Below, in pieces: positions 1 through 8,784 of a stretch of DNA of 29,724 nt. The notes below the pieces were generated by a model. That model saw nothing but the letters and a program-made list of their open reading frames with translations. It made no database searches and was not told where the DNA came from. A program made the translations under genes and the position numbers. Numbering within the stretch: position 1 is the stretch's first letter; each line of letters opens with the position of its first letter. The DNA is from a virus, in IMG/VR virus record IMGVR_UViG_3300032731_000230, positions 1-29,724 of that record. The stretch is one strand, 5' to 3'.

Positions 1-2302
1 AGATAACTGTGCCATTATAAGGAGAAGAGACTTCCGCCTTATTTCCACCGGCAAGAACAAAGTCCAATCCCTTAGCATTCTTCTCCGAACCATTGAGTCC
101 AGTTATAACACCGCTTCCAATTGATAATGTTGCCTGACCACCACCGGAACTCTTATTGACTGAAATCTGGTTGACAGTTCCGGCCTCTTCATTAATTTCA
201 TAGAACTTTCCGTCTTTAGATTCTATTCTTATTCCGTCTTTTTCTTTCTGAACTTCATCCTGAACATATTGGCTCATCTTATCCCAAGCGGCTTCCGGAG
301 TATCAAGCAAGGTAACACCCCCCTTAACCGCACTTTCGGGATATTTATTTATCATATTCATAAAACTATTCTTGTTTGTTTCAATCTGATCGCGCTGATT
401 CTCCAATAGTCCCATTTGCATTTCAACAAATTCTTTCTCATCTTCGGCTAGAGTCATAACTTTATTATTATGTAATGTAAGGAGTGTTCCGTATGCGTTC
501 ATCTCATTCGCCACTTGCTGTTTCAATAGTCCTGAAACATCGTTTGCAATATCCATTGCAATTTGCATATTGCCCTGGTAAATCTCGCCGATAGCTGATA
601 AAGCACCGATACGAGCCAAACCTCTTTGTTCAACCGCTTTCTGGCGCCGAGTAGCGATTGTTAATGGCGCAACTCGTTCACCCTCGCCAATAACACCAAG
701 ATTCATTGATTCCATCTCTTTTTCTATACTTATTAAAATTTCATTTAGTTTAGTTTGGTTTTCGTCAAACTTCCTCGCAGTCAATTCATCTTTGTATGCC
801 TGAACCAAATCAGTTTTCGCAACCGTTTCCAGCTTGTCAGCAAATTCCGTTTCCTTAGCTTCTGCCTTTGTTTTTAAATCAGCTGTTATCTTTTGTTGTT
901 TTTCTACCAAACTATTAATTGTTTTATTTATCCCGCTCAAAGACTTAGACACAAAACTTCCAACCTCTTGAGTGTTCTTTTCAATAGCACCACCGTCCGC
1001 AATGACTGTTGAAGGCTCTTTTTCAAATGAAATATCCTCTGGTTTTAATTCAGAAGCAAGGCCTGCATCAACCTTATCAACCAACGAAGTCGGCGCAAAC
1101 ATAAGTCCGGCTGCCTTGCCTGCTCTTGTGATTTGATCCTCGGTCAATCCGCCCTCTTTAGCTAATTGTTCCAAATGGGCTTGATTTTTAATAACCGTTA
1201 GACCCTTAGCTTCCATTGCCGCCTTAATCTTATCTGCTTGAGCGCCGGGGAATATCTTAGTAATAGATAATACGTTTTCAAGATTGCCAACCTTTTTTCC
1301 AGTCCAATATCCCAACTCTTCCGCCGTTGCGTCCCGGCCATGGTATTGTTTAAACAGTTCATTCGTAGCATCCTTGTTTAAGTCCAATTCTTCCTTACCC
1401 TTATAAATCCCCTTATATCCGGGTATAGTCCCCTCAAAGCCCAATTCTGACGCTATGTCGCCCTTCTGTGCCGGAGGAGCAACCCAGGGATTGTCAGCAC
1501 CACCTGGTTTACCTGCTTCTATTTGTTGCTGTGTAAATGGTAGAATCTCGCTGAAGCCTGGTTGACCTGGTTGGATATCCGTTTCTGTACCCTGTGCAGG
1601 TGCTGATCCTTGTTTATAAGGAGAGTCTTCTGGTATTCCAACGCTTCCTGACTTTAACCATTCAACTAAATTCTTTGCAGAACCAACTTTACCTGCCCAG
1701 AAATTACTACCTTGTTGTTTAATTTTCCAGCATTCATCTTTTGGTTGTCCGAAGAACTCTTCAAGCCAATTAGCTTCTTCTTTCGTTAAATCAGACTCTT
1801 TGTTAGCTAATGAGTCAATATTCATTACACCACCATCAGCTTTCTTTTCTTCCTCTTTTACTGTCGGCTCTGGAACTTCTACACCATACTTTGACGCTTC
1901 TGCTAAATCTTTTTCATTCAAAATCTTTTCATTATTGTCAACATAATAATAACTACCACCTTTTTTATAAAAGTTCCGTTTACCAGGAGTAGCTGGTGGT
2001 GTTTCTTCTACTGGTTTAACAACATCCTTTTTTACTGGTGCTTCTTCTTTAACAACCACCTTCGGCAAAGCTGCTTCCCAACCTGGACTAACTGGGTCAA
2101 ATGGTATATCACCTGAAATCTTTGCACCTTCTGTATATCCTTCTTTATAAGATGGGTCTAACTCAACCATAAAATTAAAGATTGATTTACCACTCTTTGT
2201 TTTTACTTCCTTCGTAAAGTGTCTCAACTTTCCGTTATCAACTAAATAAACCTTAGCGTCACCTTTGAATTTTACTATTGAACCGTTTTTTAATTCCGCC
2301 AT
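1..2302 (-). CDS. Large coiled-coil tail-associated protein, C-terminus cut by window edge
   Basis: Open frame of about 767 codons from ATG at 2302 to the window edge with no stop, so the protein is partial. The N-terminus (residues 1-30) has a short motif, KVYLVDNGKLRHF, of the kind seen in surface-associated repeats. Residues about 305-325 (QYHGRDATAEELGYW) resemble the DUF4214 type of phage and surface proteins. Residues about 440-540 are charged and probably coiled coil. The last visible residues (GLDFVLAGG, then SSPYNGTV) look like the start of an M23 peptidase-like fold, but the usual first zinc histidine of HxGxD is Ala here. It is the last visible late gene, after the fibre gene, so a virion tail or ejection protein is likely. 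The family assignments are by eye. Confidence 0.75.
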   Translation of the reverse strand, partial: MAELKNGSIVKFKGDAKVYLVDNGKLRHFTKEVKTKSGKSIFNFMVELDPSYKEGYTEGAKISGDIPFDPVSPGWEAALPKVVVKEEAPVKKDVVKPVEETPPATPGKRNFYKKGGSYYYVDNNEKILNEKDLAEASKYGVEVPEPTVKEEEKKADGGVMNIDSLANKESDLTKEEANWLEEFFGQPKDECWKIKQQGSNFWAGKVGSAKNLVEWLKSGSVGIPEDSPYKQGSAPAQGTETDIQPGQPGFSEILPFTQQQIEAGKPGGADNPWVAPPAQKGDIASELGFEGTIPGYKGIYKGKEELDLNKDATNELFKQYHGRDATAEELGYWTGKKVGNLENVLSITKIFPGAQADKIKAAMEAKGLTVIKNQAHLEQLAKEGGLTEDQITRAGKAAGLMFAPTSLVDKVDAGLASELKPEDISFEKEPSTVIADGGAIEKNTQEVGSFVSKSLSGINKTINSLVEKQQKITADLKTKAEAKETEFADKLETVAKTDLVQAYKDELTARKFDENQTKLNEILISIEKEMESMNLGVIGEGERVAPLTIATRRQKAVEQRGLARIGALSAIGEIYQGNMQIAMDIANDVSGLLKQQVANEMNAYGTLLTLHNNKVMTLAEDEKEFVEMQMGLLENQRDQIETNKNSFMNMINKYPESAVKGGVTLLDTPEAAWDKMSQYVQDEVQKEKDGIRIESKDGKFYEINEEAGTVNQISVNKSSGGGQATLSIGSGVITGLNGSEKNAKGLDFVLAGGNKAEVSSPYNGTVI

Positions 2303-2306
2303 ACTG

Positions 2307-2444
2307 TTATTGTTTCTTAAAATATTTAATTATTTCTTTTGGTATTTTATCTTCATCAAACTGTTTGTCCTTAAATAAAAGTTTCAGCAACTGTGCTATT
2401 GCGAATGTGTTCGGTTTAGTTGTATTATCAAATTTGTATTTCAT
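2307..2444 (-). CDS. Small 45-residue hypothetical protein
   Basis: ATG at 2444, TAA at 2307-2309, starting MKYKFDNTTKPNTFAIAQLL. It fills the gap between the fibre gene (stop at 2446) and the large tail protein (start 2302), with spacings of 1 and 4 bases, so it is translated from the same message if real. Lys and Phe rich, with an amphipathic helix in the middle and a basic tail. No family recognised. Tight packing and a complete frame are the main support. Confidence 0.6.
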   Translation of the reverse strand: MKYKFDNTTKPNTFAIAQLLKLLFKDKQFDEDKIPKEIIKYFKKQ

Positions 2445-2445
2445 A

Positions 2446-4329
2446 TTATATATCGGCAAATATTGTATAATTATTTGTTATGTAAAGAGTAGAATCACCT
2501 GCTGCTTCACTAGCCATAAAATAGAATTTAAGCCAACGGTCAAAAGCACTTGTGTAATCATGAGTAGCTTTTAAAATATCATTAACATAAAATTTAATTG
2601 AAGTTCCAGCATCGAAAACTATTCTATAAGTATTCCAGTTAGTTGTTGTTATTCCTGTAATAGTTGTAGCAGTATTACCATCATCATCTGTACTACTTGC
2701 TTTTAAAGCTCCACCATCAAACCAAAAATATGCGTGTCTAGTTCCCTCACTTGACACTCCAAATCTGCCAGCCTCAACAGTAGCAACTTCTTTTGCTTGC
2801 ATTATAATCTCAAAGCTATCTGCAAAATAAACTAATCCAAATTCAGCAGATAATAAACCAGCTGCACCAAATGAACCGACTAATGTAGTTGTAACCAAAT
2901 CCCTAGTAATTGTAGAACCACCACCAGTAGTTTCAGGAATTCCATCGTTATAGTTCCCAATAAACGCTTTATCTTCAAATAAACTATTTGCTCTTGATTC
3001 TATTGTGCCTGCAGGTGTTGTGTTTATTAAACTATCGCTACCAACACTTGCGTCCGTACCGTCAAATTGGAAATACTTATTAGCACCGTCACCAACATAA
3101 AGTCGTGGAGTTCCAGCGTTATATTGTAATTGGATACCTTGATTCTGCCAGGTAGCATCATTAATTGAAATACTTGAAGTAACAGATATGTTTCCTCCGT
3201 CTATCTCGGTATAATTACCAGCCTGTCCCCAATCCCTATACTTAGGTGAGAACGGCATAGGAGAAGTTCCTTCAACTAACATTGCACCATCAAAATAAGC
3301 AGTTTGGTTAGTGCTTAATATCTGACCACCAGCCTTAGCCCAAGTTGCAGCTGCCTCTATTGTCCTTGAAACAGTAAGCAGTTCCCAATCGCCTCCGCCA
3401 GTATGAGCGGATGAATCCGTTCTACCAACACTATCTTGTATCTTAATTGTTACATTAGCATCACTTGCCTGTACCCATATGCTTAGAGTAACTGTTCTGC
3501 CCTGCCAATATGCTATCCCTTTATCTGCATGGAATTCTTCTGTAAGTGCAGTATCAACACCAGACCTTGTAAGAGCTGCTGAATATGTACCAATTTTATG
3601 TGTAGCACTTCTTGCCACTGAACCATTTGCTAATAACCAACTATCAGGCGCAACGGCCACCCCGGCAGTCCAATTCTCAAGATCACCATTATCCAATAGC
3701 TGTGCTGAATCCAAACTGTTTTTAATAAGATCTTCGCCGGAAAATAATCTTCCACCCAACCCGCCAAAAGTCTGGATTTTACAGTATTGATTAACATCTG
3801 TCGATGGCGTTATTGTAGATAAATGGATTTTATTTATTCCAACAACATCACTATATGTTGTACTTTTTTGCAGTTCAGTTACACTCGCACCTGTATCCAA
3901 ATAAATATAAGTTACCGCCGCTATATTACCAGAATTATTCGCGCTAATCGCATAAGTTGTCCCGTTTGAACTTAGTAAAGAACCAGAAGCCCAGGCCGCT
4001 GTATCATAATCCGTAGAGCTAAAAACAACATTACTTGACCAGTTCCCTGTTCCGGGCGCGATAATTGTCCCATCTCTAACACTTACCCAGCTCAACGTCG
4101 CACTTGCCCTATATGTATGGTTAGAATCGTCTGTATCAACCCAGAAATCACCCTCTTTATAGTTCTGTGTCGGCGCTGAATTTTGACGAAATGTTTTACT
4201 GTTTGTCGCTTTACTTTCAGGCGTACCTACACCGGCAACGTCAGCCCACTCAACAGGTTCAACAAATATGTCCCTGTAAGTTTTTACTTGAACTACGTCT
4301 TTTGTATATAAATTCTTTATCTTTGCCAT
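2446..4329 (-). CDS. Tail fibre / receptor-binding protein with carbohydrate-binding and LamG-like domains
   Basis: 627 residues. Residues about 55-95 contain KEGDFWVDTDDSNHTYRA and WVSVRDGTI, the short linker motif common in phage tail fibres and tip proteins. Residues about 215-365 look like a CBM4/9-type jelly roll (LLDNGDLENW, then VTLSIWVQAS, then AYFDGAMLVEGTSP). The last 130 residues look like a concanavalin A/LamG-type sandwich (FEIIMQAKEV, WNTYRIVFD, IKFYVNDILKATHDY). The likely role is binding host surface glycans at the virion tail. It lies between the propeller-like protein (3-base gap upstream) and the 45-residue gene. Domain calls are pattern-based. Confidence 0.8.
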   Translation of the reverse strand: MAKIKNLYTKDVVQVKTYRDIFVEPVEWADVAGVGTPESKATNSKTFRQNSAPTQNYKEGDFWVDTDDSNHTYRASATLSWVSVRDGTIIAPGTGNWSSNVVFSSTDYDTAAWASGSLLSSNGTTYAISANNSGNIAAVTYIYLDTGASVTELQKSTTYSDVVGINKIHLSTITPSTDVNQYCKIQTFGGLGGRLFSGEDLIKNSLDSAQLLDNGDLENWTAGVAVAPDSWLLANGSVARSATHKIGTYSAALTRSGVDTALTEEFHADKGIAYWQGRTVTLSIWVQASDANVTIKIQDSVGRTDSSAHTGGGDWELLTVSRTIEAAATWAKAGGQILSTNQTAYFDGAMLVEGTSPMPFSPKYRDWGQAGNYTEIDGGNISVTSSISINDATWQNQGIQLQYNAGTPRLYVGDGANKYFQFDGTDASVGSDSLINTTPAGTIESRANSLFEDKAFIGNYNDGIPETTGGGSTITRDLVTTTLVGSFGAAGLLSAEFGLVYFADSFEIIMQAKEVATVEAGRFGVSSEGTRHAYFWFDGGALKASSTDDDGNTATTITGITTTNWNTYRIVFDAGTSIKFYVNDILKATHDYTSAFDRWLKFYFMASEAAGDSTLYITNNYTIFADI

Positions 4330-4331
4330 AT

Positions 4332-5795
4332 CTATTTCTTAAATACATAATGTCCTTCTACTATTATTGATCTAACACTCAACGGATTTGTCGCATTAGC
4401 ATTAGCCCAGTCCAAGAATATCCGGAAATCTTCCACGTTTGCCAGCTTAGGCTCAAAGACCACTCTCGTCTTTCCGGCTTGATTCGTATGTGTAATTGTT
4501 CCCAGGGTTTTACTGGAAACTTGATTATATTCCAACTTAACATCCACTCGCGCATTGGCCGCCGTTGGTTCAAAAATTACTGTTACCTTATCAATCGTTG
4601 AAGTAAACACATCAAACATTTTTGTTTTATTCTGACAATCAGTCGCATAGGAACTTCCCAGCTTAGCCAGACTATAATTAGCGCCTGCTGTTGATCCGGC
4701 AATAATATTCCCGAATGGAACTGCCAATCCACCTCCGGTCGCATTCAACAAAGTCGCATGGTTAGATAAGGTTATCGGGTTTTCTACATCTACCGCGCCC
4801 CATAAATATAATAAAGCGTCAGATAGCCATGCAATCATGTTCTTGTATTTTATCGCCTGGCCAGGAGAAGGTAAACTGCCATTAAATGATCTCAACTCCT
4901 CTATCATATCACCCCTGATTCTTCCCAATTTACCCTGTGAGCTAGCAACATCTTGATAAAAACAATAGACTAATCCATTCTTCAATACCAAAGCCCCAAC
5001 TTTTCCACCAACTTCAATTATCGGCTCTTGAAATGTACTTGAAACAGTATCCCAAGCAATTATAACACCCTCATTATTATTACTTCCTGATATATTCGGT
5101 CGATTATAAGCAATCCATAAAATGTTCTTTTCCCATACTAAATCAACTGCTACCGCATCAGCGTATAAATCCAAGGCCTGTGTATCTAAAACATCGTTTG
5201 TTTCATCGTAAGTCCCAACGTACCGGCCATTTGTGAAATAAATTATTCCATCTAGTCCTTTGATAGCCGCATGTGGAGCATTCACTAAAGCAGCCGCACC
5301 TGTTGCCGGAATTGTACTGCCAAAATCATCATCGAAAGTATCTGTGGAAATTGTTAATCTTCCAATATCACCAGCACTTCCACTATGGTTATAAAAATAA
5401 TATAAATAATCTCCATTAACTACCATATCTTCTCCGTCTTCTGCTGTTACCGCGCCTTTATCAATCGTATGTGGATAAGCACCGGCATTTGTTACTGCTG
5501 TATTACTAAACTTATATAGTTTCGCTCCACCAATAGCCCAACCAACTCCACTAGAACTCGGAAAATCTAAAACTCTTTTAATCAAAGTTGTTACCGCGCC
5601 AGCTTGAGTTCCGGCCGTTAAGTTTACGAATAACTTCCCCTGCGTAATTTTACTGGGATCAAGAATATCACAATTAGTCATCCGTCCTGAATGACTTCTG
5701 TTCCCAAAACTTGGATAGGAGTTTTCCCACCAGCCGGGAGCTAGCCCGACGAAAGGGCTGGAAATTTTTATGCGCCAATTTTGTCCTTCTGCCAT
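4332..5795 (-). CDS. Beta-propeller-like tail hub/nozzle protein
   Basis: 487 residues. Repeated short beta blades with aromatic and Gly motifs (GWAIGGAKLYKFSN, GDYLYYFYNHSGS, GIIYFTNGRYVGTYD, NILWIAYNRP, NGLVYCFYQD) suggest a propeller of several blades, followed by a C-terminal beta domain. In podoviruses, propeller-like proteins form the tail hub or nozzle (P22 gp10, SU10/T7 gp12-like). The neighbour upstream looks like the matching adaptor (11-base gap), and the fibre gene follows, which fits a short tail built of adaptor, nozzle and fibre. A generic surface propeller remains possible. Confidence 0.7.
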   Translation of the reverse strand: MAEGQNWRIKISSPFVGLAPGWWENSYPSFGNRSHSGRMTNCDILDPSKITQGKLFVNLTAGTQAGAVTTLIKRVLDFPSSSGVGWAIGGAKLYKFSNTAVTNAGAYPHTIDKGAVTAEDGEDMVVNGDYLYYFYNHSGSAGDIGRLTISTDTFDDDFGSTIPATGAAALVNAPHAAIKGLDGIIYFTNGRYVGTYDETNDVLDTQALDLYADAVAVDLVWEKNILWIAYNRPNISGSNNNEGVIIAWDTVSSTFQEPIIEVGGKVGALVLKNGLVYCFYQDVASSQGKLGRIRGDMIEELRSFNGSLPSPGQAIKYKNMIAWLSDALLYLWGAVDVENPITLSNHATLLNATGGGLAVPFGNIIAGSTAGANYSLAKLGSSYATDCQNKTKMFDVFTSTIDKVTVIFEPTAANARVDVKLEYNQVSSKTLGTITHTNQAGKTRVVFEPKLANVEDFRIFLDWANANATNPLSVRSIIVEGHYVFKK

Positions 5796-5805
5796 ATATA
5801 CAATA

Positions 5806-6543
5806 TTATCTAAAATTTAATACCTTTGGTTTTAATCTTATTGAATCATCTGCATCGCGTGAACTGTAAAAATCCAACATCTGCTCTTTTATATATTCAG
5901 CTTTTTCTAAATAGTCTTTTCCTTTTTTACCTTCACCATTTGCCGACAACCATTCTGCGGCCGCCAAATAAGCCAACACGTGATGATATGCGGCGTTAAA
6001 TACAGGAGTTGATGTTGCACCTGTACCTTCAACTAAAAGCGTCACCAGGCTCGTATAATGGACGATAATACCACTTGCCACATTCACTTCCGGAATAGCG
6101 CCTACTTGAAGCTTTCCGCTCCTAATCCACACAAGAGGACTATTTGATGAGCCTGCTCGAGAATTGTAACTATCAACATTAAACAAACCAGTAGGAACAG
6201 TTGCCATTTTAATTATCTCGGCCTTGCGGTAAGCATTCTCATCTGCACTATACCGAAGTTCAATTGCGTCCACACTCATCAAATCAGTCGCTAAAGAATA
6301 TGAAGCTGTTCCGGCAACAAGATTAATCGCACCACTGCCAGTCCCATCAGTAGTGTTTTCCTTCCATTGATTCATCATGTTCGTCAATAAATAACCCTGA
6401 ATTTCTTTATACTTGATATTTATCATGTCCGTGATTTGAATATCAGTAAAAGACGTTACATCATCCAATGTATTTGTTAGAAATCTTGTTAATCCTCGTA
6501 ATGTGCTTAACGCAACTGCCGAGGCAGCCCCAATTGCAGACAT
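5806..6543 (-). CDS. Head-tail adaptor-like protein (podovirus type)
   Basis: 245 residues. The N-terminal helical part (LSTLRGLTRFLTNTLDD, then ITDMINIKYKEIQGYL) followed by a small beta domain (SYSLATDLMSVDAIELRY, WIRSGKLQVGAIPEV) and C-terminal helices (HHVLAYLAAAEWLSANGE) resembles the adaptor proteins that bind beneath the portal in SU10/T7-like phages. In that family the helices pack against the portal dodecamer and the beta part contacts the nozzle. Position directly before the propeller-like gene supports this. The start is ATG at 6543 without a Shine-Dalgarno. Confidence rests on pattern plus gene order. Confidence 0.65.
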   Translation of the reverse strand: MSAIGAASAVALSTLRGLTRFLTNTLDDVTSFTDIQITDMINIKYKEIQGYLLTNMMNQWKENTTDGTGSGAINLVAGTASYSLATDLMSVDAIELRYSADENAYRKAEIIKMATVPTGLFNVDSYNSRAGSSNSPLVWIRSGKLQVGAIPEVNVASGIIVHYTSLVTLLVEGTGATSTPVFNAAYHHVLAYLAAAEWLSANGEGKKGKDYLEKAEYIKEQMLDFYSSRDADDSIRLKPKVLNFR

Positions 6544-6566
6544 AGTATTATTAGTTATTTTTTATG

Positions 6567-7640
6567 TTATTTTTTCTTAATTGTAATACTTCTATGCTGT
6601 GTTATATCAAACAACTGATAGTTGTTTCGTTTATAAAAACTCAACCAGTTCATCAAATCAACCGCAGTATATCCGTTATAAGTTAAAGCATCGATCAATG
6701 GAAACCAGAACCTTGAAGCAACCAACCTGGCTTTGTCAAACTCCGCAAATGTATTATATAATTCATTCTTTAATTTAGTGGCATTTCTCTTCTCTAACTT
6801 AACATTACGGATCTTGCGTTCCGGTCTTATCTCTAAATGATATTTTTCAATACTCTCTTCAACTAGAATACCCCAAACATCCATTGTCTTGTTCCGTCTA
6901 TGTAATTTAATAATCCTATTAGCACTATCTACCAAAATGAGATACTCTCCCTCCCAACCGATACATAACATCGCATGTCCCCATTTTTTATTTCCACGCG
7001 CGTAATCAATTGTCTCTTCGTCTTTTATATCACCCCAACCATTCCACCAATGAAGACCAACAACACATGGCATTTTTTCTTTATCTATAAATACTTTTAT
7101 AGAATCGAAGTCAACTAAATTACCATAACGCTCATCAACCCTAACATATAACCAACGAGCTTTTTGTGCCGCTTCGTTATATAAATAACTATCTGGATAA
7201 TAATTTCTGTAAGCACTATCGCTTGAGGTATTTGATGAATTATTCGGAGCTTTATCGTAAGCGATCGAACCAAATTTATCCAAAGCCTTCACACCATCGC
7301 GCATGTAAGCGCCCCATTTAAGACCACTTAGCCTAAAACCAAACCGGGACAAGAACCGAGGACTAAATTTATCCTTGTAGATATAATTTAAAAGTCCAGT
7401 AGCGGAATGAAACACGCAACTGGAAGTACTACCCTGGCTATATAACCAGTCTTTTTTATAATCTAACCTATAATTAACAGGCAACTTTCTTACGTATTCT
7501 TTCCATGCCTCTTCATTTTCAACATCTTTAACTAATTCACCGAAAATAATATCCCTCGAATCACTGCGATCCTCAACATACCCAGTACCGATTGATTTTA
7601 TTTCAAACAAACTAAATAATTTTTTTAATAGTTTTAACAT
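6567..7640 (-). CDS. Papain-like (C1-type) cysteine peptidase
   Basis: 357 residues with the C1 layout: QGSTSSC gives the oxyanion Gln (69) and nucleophile Cys (75), WGHAMLCIGW gives the catalytic His (222), and LVDSAN gives Asn (241). Spacing and order match papain-fold peptidases, and the second half has the usual GH-x-hydrophobic beta strand. There is no signal peptide. Residues 250-345 form a helical C-terminal extension. It lies between two small membrane proteins and the adaptor gene, so it could act in host envelope entry or exit, or in virion maturation. The sequence does not decide. The peptidase call is firm, the role is not. Confidence 0.8.
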   Translation of the reverse strand: MLKLLKKLFSLFEIKSIGTGYVEDRSDSRDIIFGELVKDVENEEAWKEYVRKLPVNYRLDYKKDWLYSQGSTSSCVFHSATGLLNYIYKDKFSPRFLSRFGFRLSGLKWGAYMRDGVKALDKFGSIAYDKAPNNSSNTSSDSAYRNYYPDSYLYNEAAQKARWLYVRVDERYGNLVDFDSIKVFIDKEKMPCVVGLHWWNGWGDIKDEETIDYARGNKKWGHAMLCIGWEGEYLILVDSANRIIKLHRRNKTMDVWGILVEESIEKYHLEIRPERKIRNVKLEKRNATKLKNELYNTFAEFDKARLVASRFWFPLIDALTYNGYTAVDLMNWLSFYKRNNYQLFDITQHRSITIKKK

Positions 7641-7677
7641 AAGAATTTAGAGCTAGACTTTTTTAGAATAAACCTAT

Positions 7678-7884
7678 CTATTTTAATAAAATTTTCTCTC
7701 CATTCGATTTAACTCTACCCCAAACAGAATAAACCACACCGACTAGAATGAAGATTGAACCTACGATAGCACCTGCTTCATCTCCTATAATCGGAAGGTT
7801 AAACACTCTAATTAATAGCCCTAAAACTGTTACAATTTGACCTTGTAATGTACTGGATTTGTACCAGACTTTTGAATTTTCCAT
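7678..7884 (-). CDS. Small two-helix membrane protein, holin-like
   Basis: 68 residues with two hydrophobic stretches (about 14-30, IVTVLGLLIRVFNLP, and about 37-55, AGAIVGSIFILVGVVYSVWG) and a short polar tail. The WYKSSTLQG start and the VVYSVWGRVKSNG end match the look of small phage holins, where SKTVW and W-G-R motifs flank two membrane helices. Flanked by the peptidase and by a single-pass membrane protein, it may belong to a lysis cluster. Holin is a hypothesis from size, topology and position. Confidence 0.6.
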   Translation of the reverse strand: MENSKVWYKSSTLQGQIVTVLGLLIRVFNLPIIGDEAGAIVGSIFILVGVVYSVWGRVKSNGEKILLK

Positions 7885-7888
7885 AAGT

Positions 7889-8485
7889 TTATTTTTTTAG
7901 TTTGTCAAATAAATAATTTCGCTTTTCAAGATATTGCTCTTTGATATATTCCTTGTCCTTTAATTTAACTTTTTTCTTGAAAAACGGTTTTTTCTCTATC
8001 TCCTTAATCAAAGTAGGAAGAAAATTATCTATACTCCCAACATTTTCACCGGTAAAACCGCCCATCAATTTTAATTCATAATTCAGAATTGCTATCGTTT
8101 CATCTCGTTCTTCAAAGGTAAATTCTTTAGTTTCCTTTTTAGGTTCTTTTTCTTCATCTCCGGACTTACCAATAGGGAAACCTTTTCCATCGTTCAGATC
8201 AACATCTTCTTCTGTAATGTCCTGTATCCCCGGTAAACTATCTGGTAGGCTTTCCACATTAAACTTTAATTCTTCTTTGAACTCTTTGTCCTCAATAATA
8301 TCACTAATGACTTCCTTCGCCACAGTTATTTTATCGAATAAAACTACTTCTTCTTTTTCAATCTCCTGTTCAATCTCCACAATTTTTTTAATATTACCCA
8401 ACAGAAGAACAATAGAAAAATAAACGATCAATAAAATACCAATAGCCGAAACACCTGCGATTTTGTAAAACTTTTGTTTATCCAT
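7889..8485 (-). CDS. Single-pass membrane protein with long charged domain
   Basis: 198 residues. Residues 9-31 form one membrane helix (IAGVSAIGILLIVYFSIVLL), followed by a Glu/Lys-rich region probably coiled coil (VEIEQEIEKEEVV), a linker, and a helical C-terminus rich in Lys and Phe. No catalytic motif seen. Topology (short N-terminus in, bulk outside or inside) resembles spanin or membrane-tethered accessory proteins, but no family is recognised. The stop is 4 bases before the holin-like gene. The leader contains a hairpin at 8502-8535. Confidence 0.65.
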   Translation of the reverse strand: MDKQKFYKIAGVSAIGILLIVYFSIVLLLGNIKKIVEIEQEIEKEEVVLFDKITVAKEVISDIIEDKEFKEELKFNVESLPDSLPGIQDITEEDVDLNDGKGFPIGKSGDEEKEPKKETKEFTFEERDETIAILNYELKLMGGFTGENVGSIDNFLPTLIKEIEKKPFFKKKVKLKDKEYIKEQYLEKRNYLFDKLKK

Positions 8486-8501
8486 ATTATATTGAATTAG
8501 T

Positions 8502-8535
8502 GCAGAGTTTTTGTTTTTGTTAGGAGGAACTCTGC
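8502..8535 (-). promoter_or_regulatory. Hairpin whose loop complements the upstream gene's ribosome binding site
   Basis: On the minus strand an 8-bp stem GCAGAGTT/AACTCTGC encloses an 18-base loop that begins CCTCCTAA. Together with the last stem base, TCCTCCTAA is the exact reverse complement of TTAGGAGGA at 8780-8788, the Shine-Dalgarno of the Cys-rich gene ending 30 bases upstream of this hairpin. A loop-to-leader pairing of 9 bp would hide that ribosome binding site. The hairpin also lies in the leader of the 198-residue membrane protein. The stem and the complementarity are seen directly. The regulatory role is inferred. Confidence 0.5.
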
Positions 8536-8564
8536 TTAAACCCCCCGAAATTGTGGCCAGGTCA

Positions 8565-8774
8565 TTACTTAATCCTCTCCTTTAATCTCACAACTCTGTG
8601 AAGTTTATAGAGTGTACAGTCATAATTACAGTCACGCTTGTTAGGTAATACAATCAACCTTTTAGAGCCACAGATACATTCAGAGTGTACAAAACAAGTA
8701 TGTTTGTCTTTCCTGTTACAGCTCTGTACCTTTTTCTTCTTACCACAATCACAATCTAAAATACTTTTCGCCAT
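8565..8774 (-). CDS. Cys-rich small protein, probably zinc-binding
   Basis: 69 residues from ATG at 8774, chosen because AGGAGG lies 6 bases upstream (8781-8786). An in-frame ATG at 8780 overlaps too closely with that Shine-Dalgarno. Cys pairs CDCG, CFVHSECICG and CNYDC make a likely zinc ribbon or knuckle, with many Lys and Arg (GKKKKVQ, NRKDKH), so nucleic-acid binding is possible. It is one of the few late genes with a strong Shine-Dalgarno, and that site is complementary to a hairpin loop just past the gene (8502-8535). No family recognised. Confidence 0.6.
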   Translation of the reverse strand: MAKSILDCDCGKKKKVQSCNRKDKHTCFVHSECICGSKRLIVLPNKRDCNYDCTLYKLHRVVRLKERIK

Positions 8775-8784
8775 TTTCATCCTC

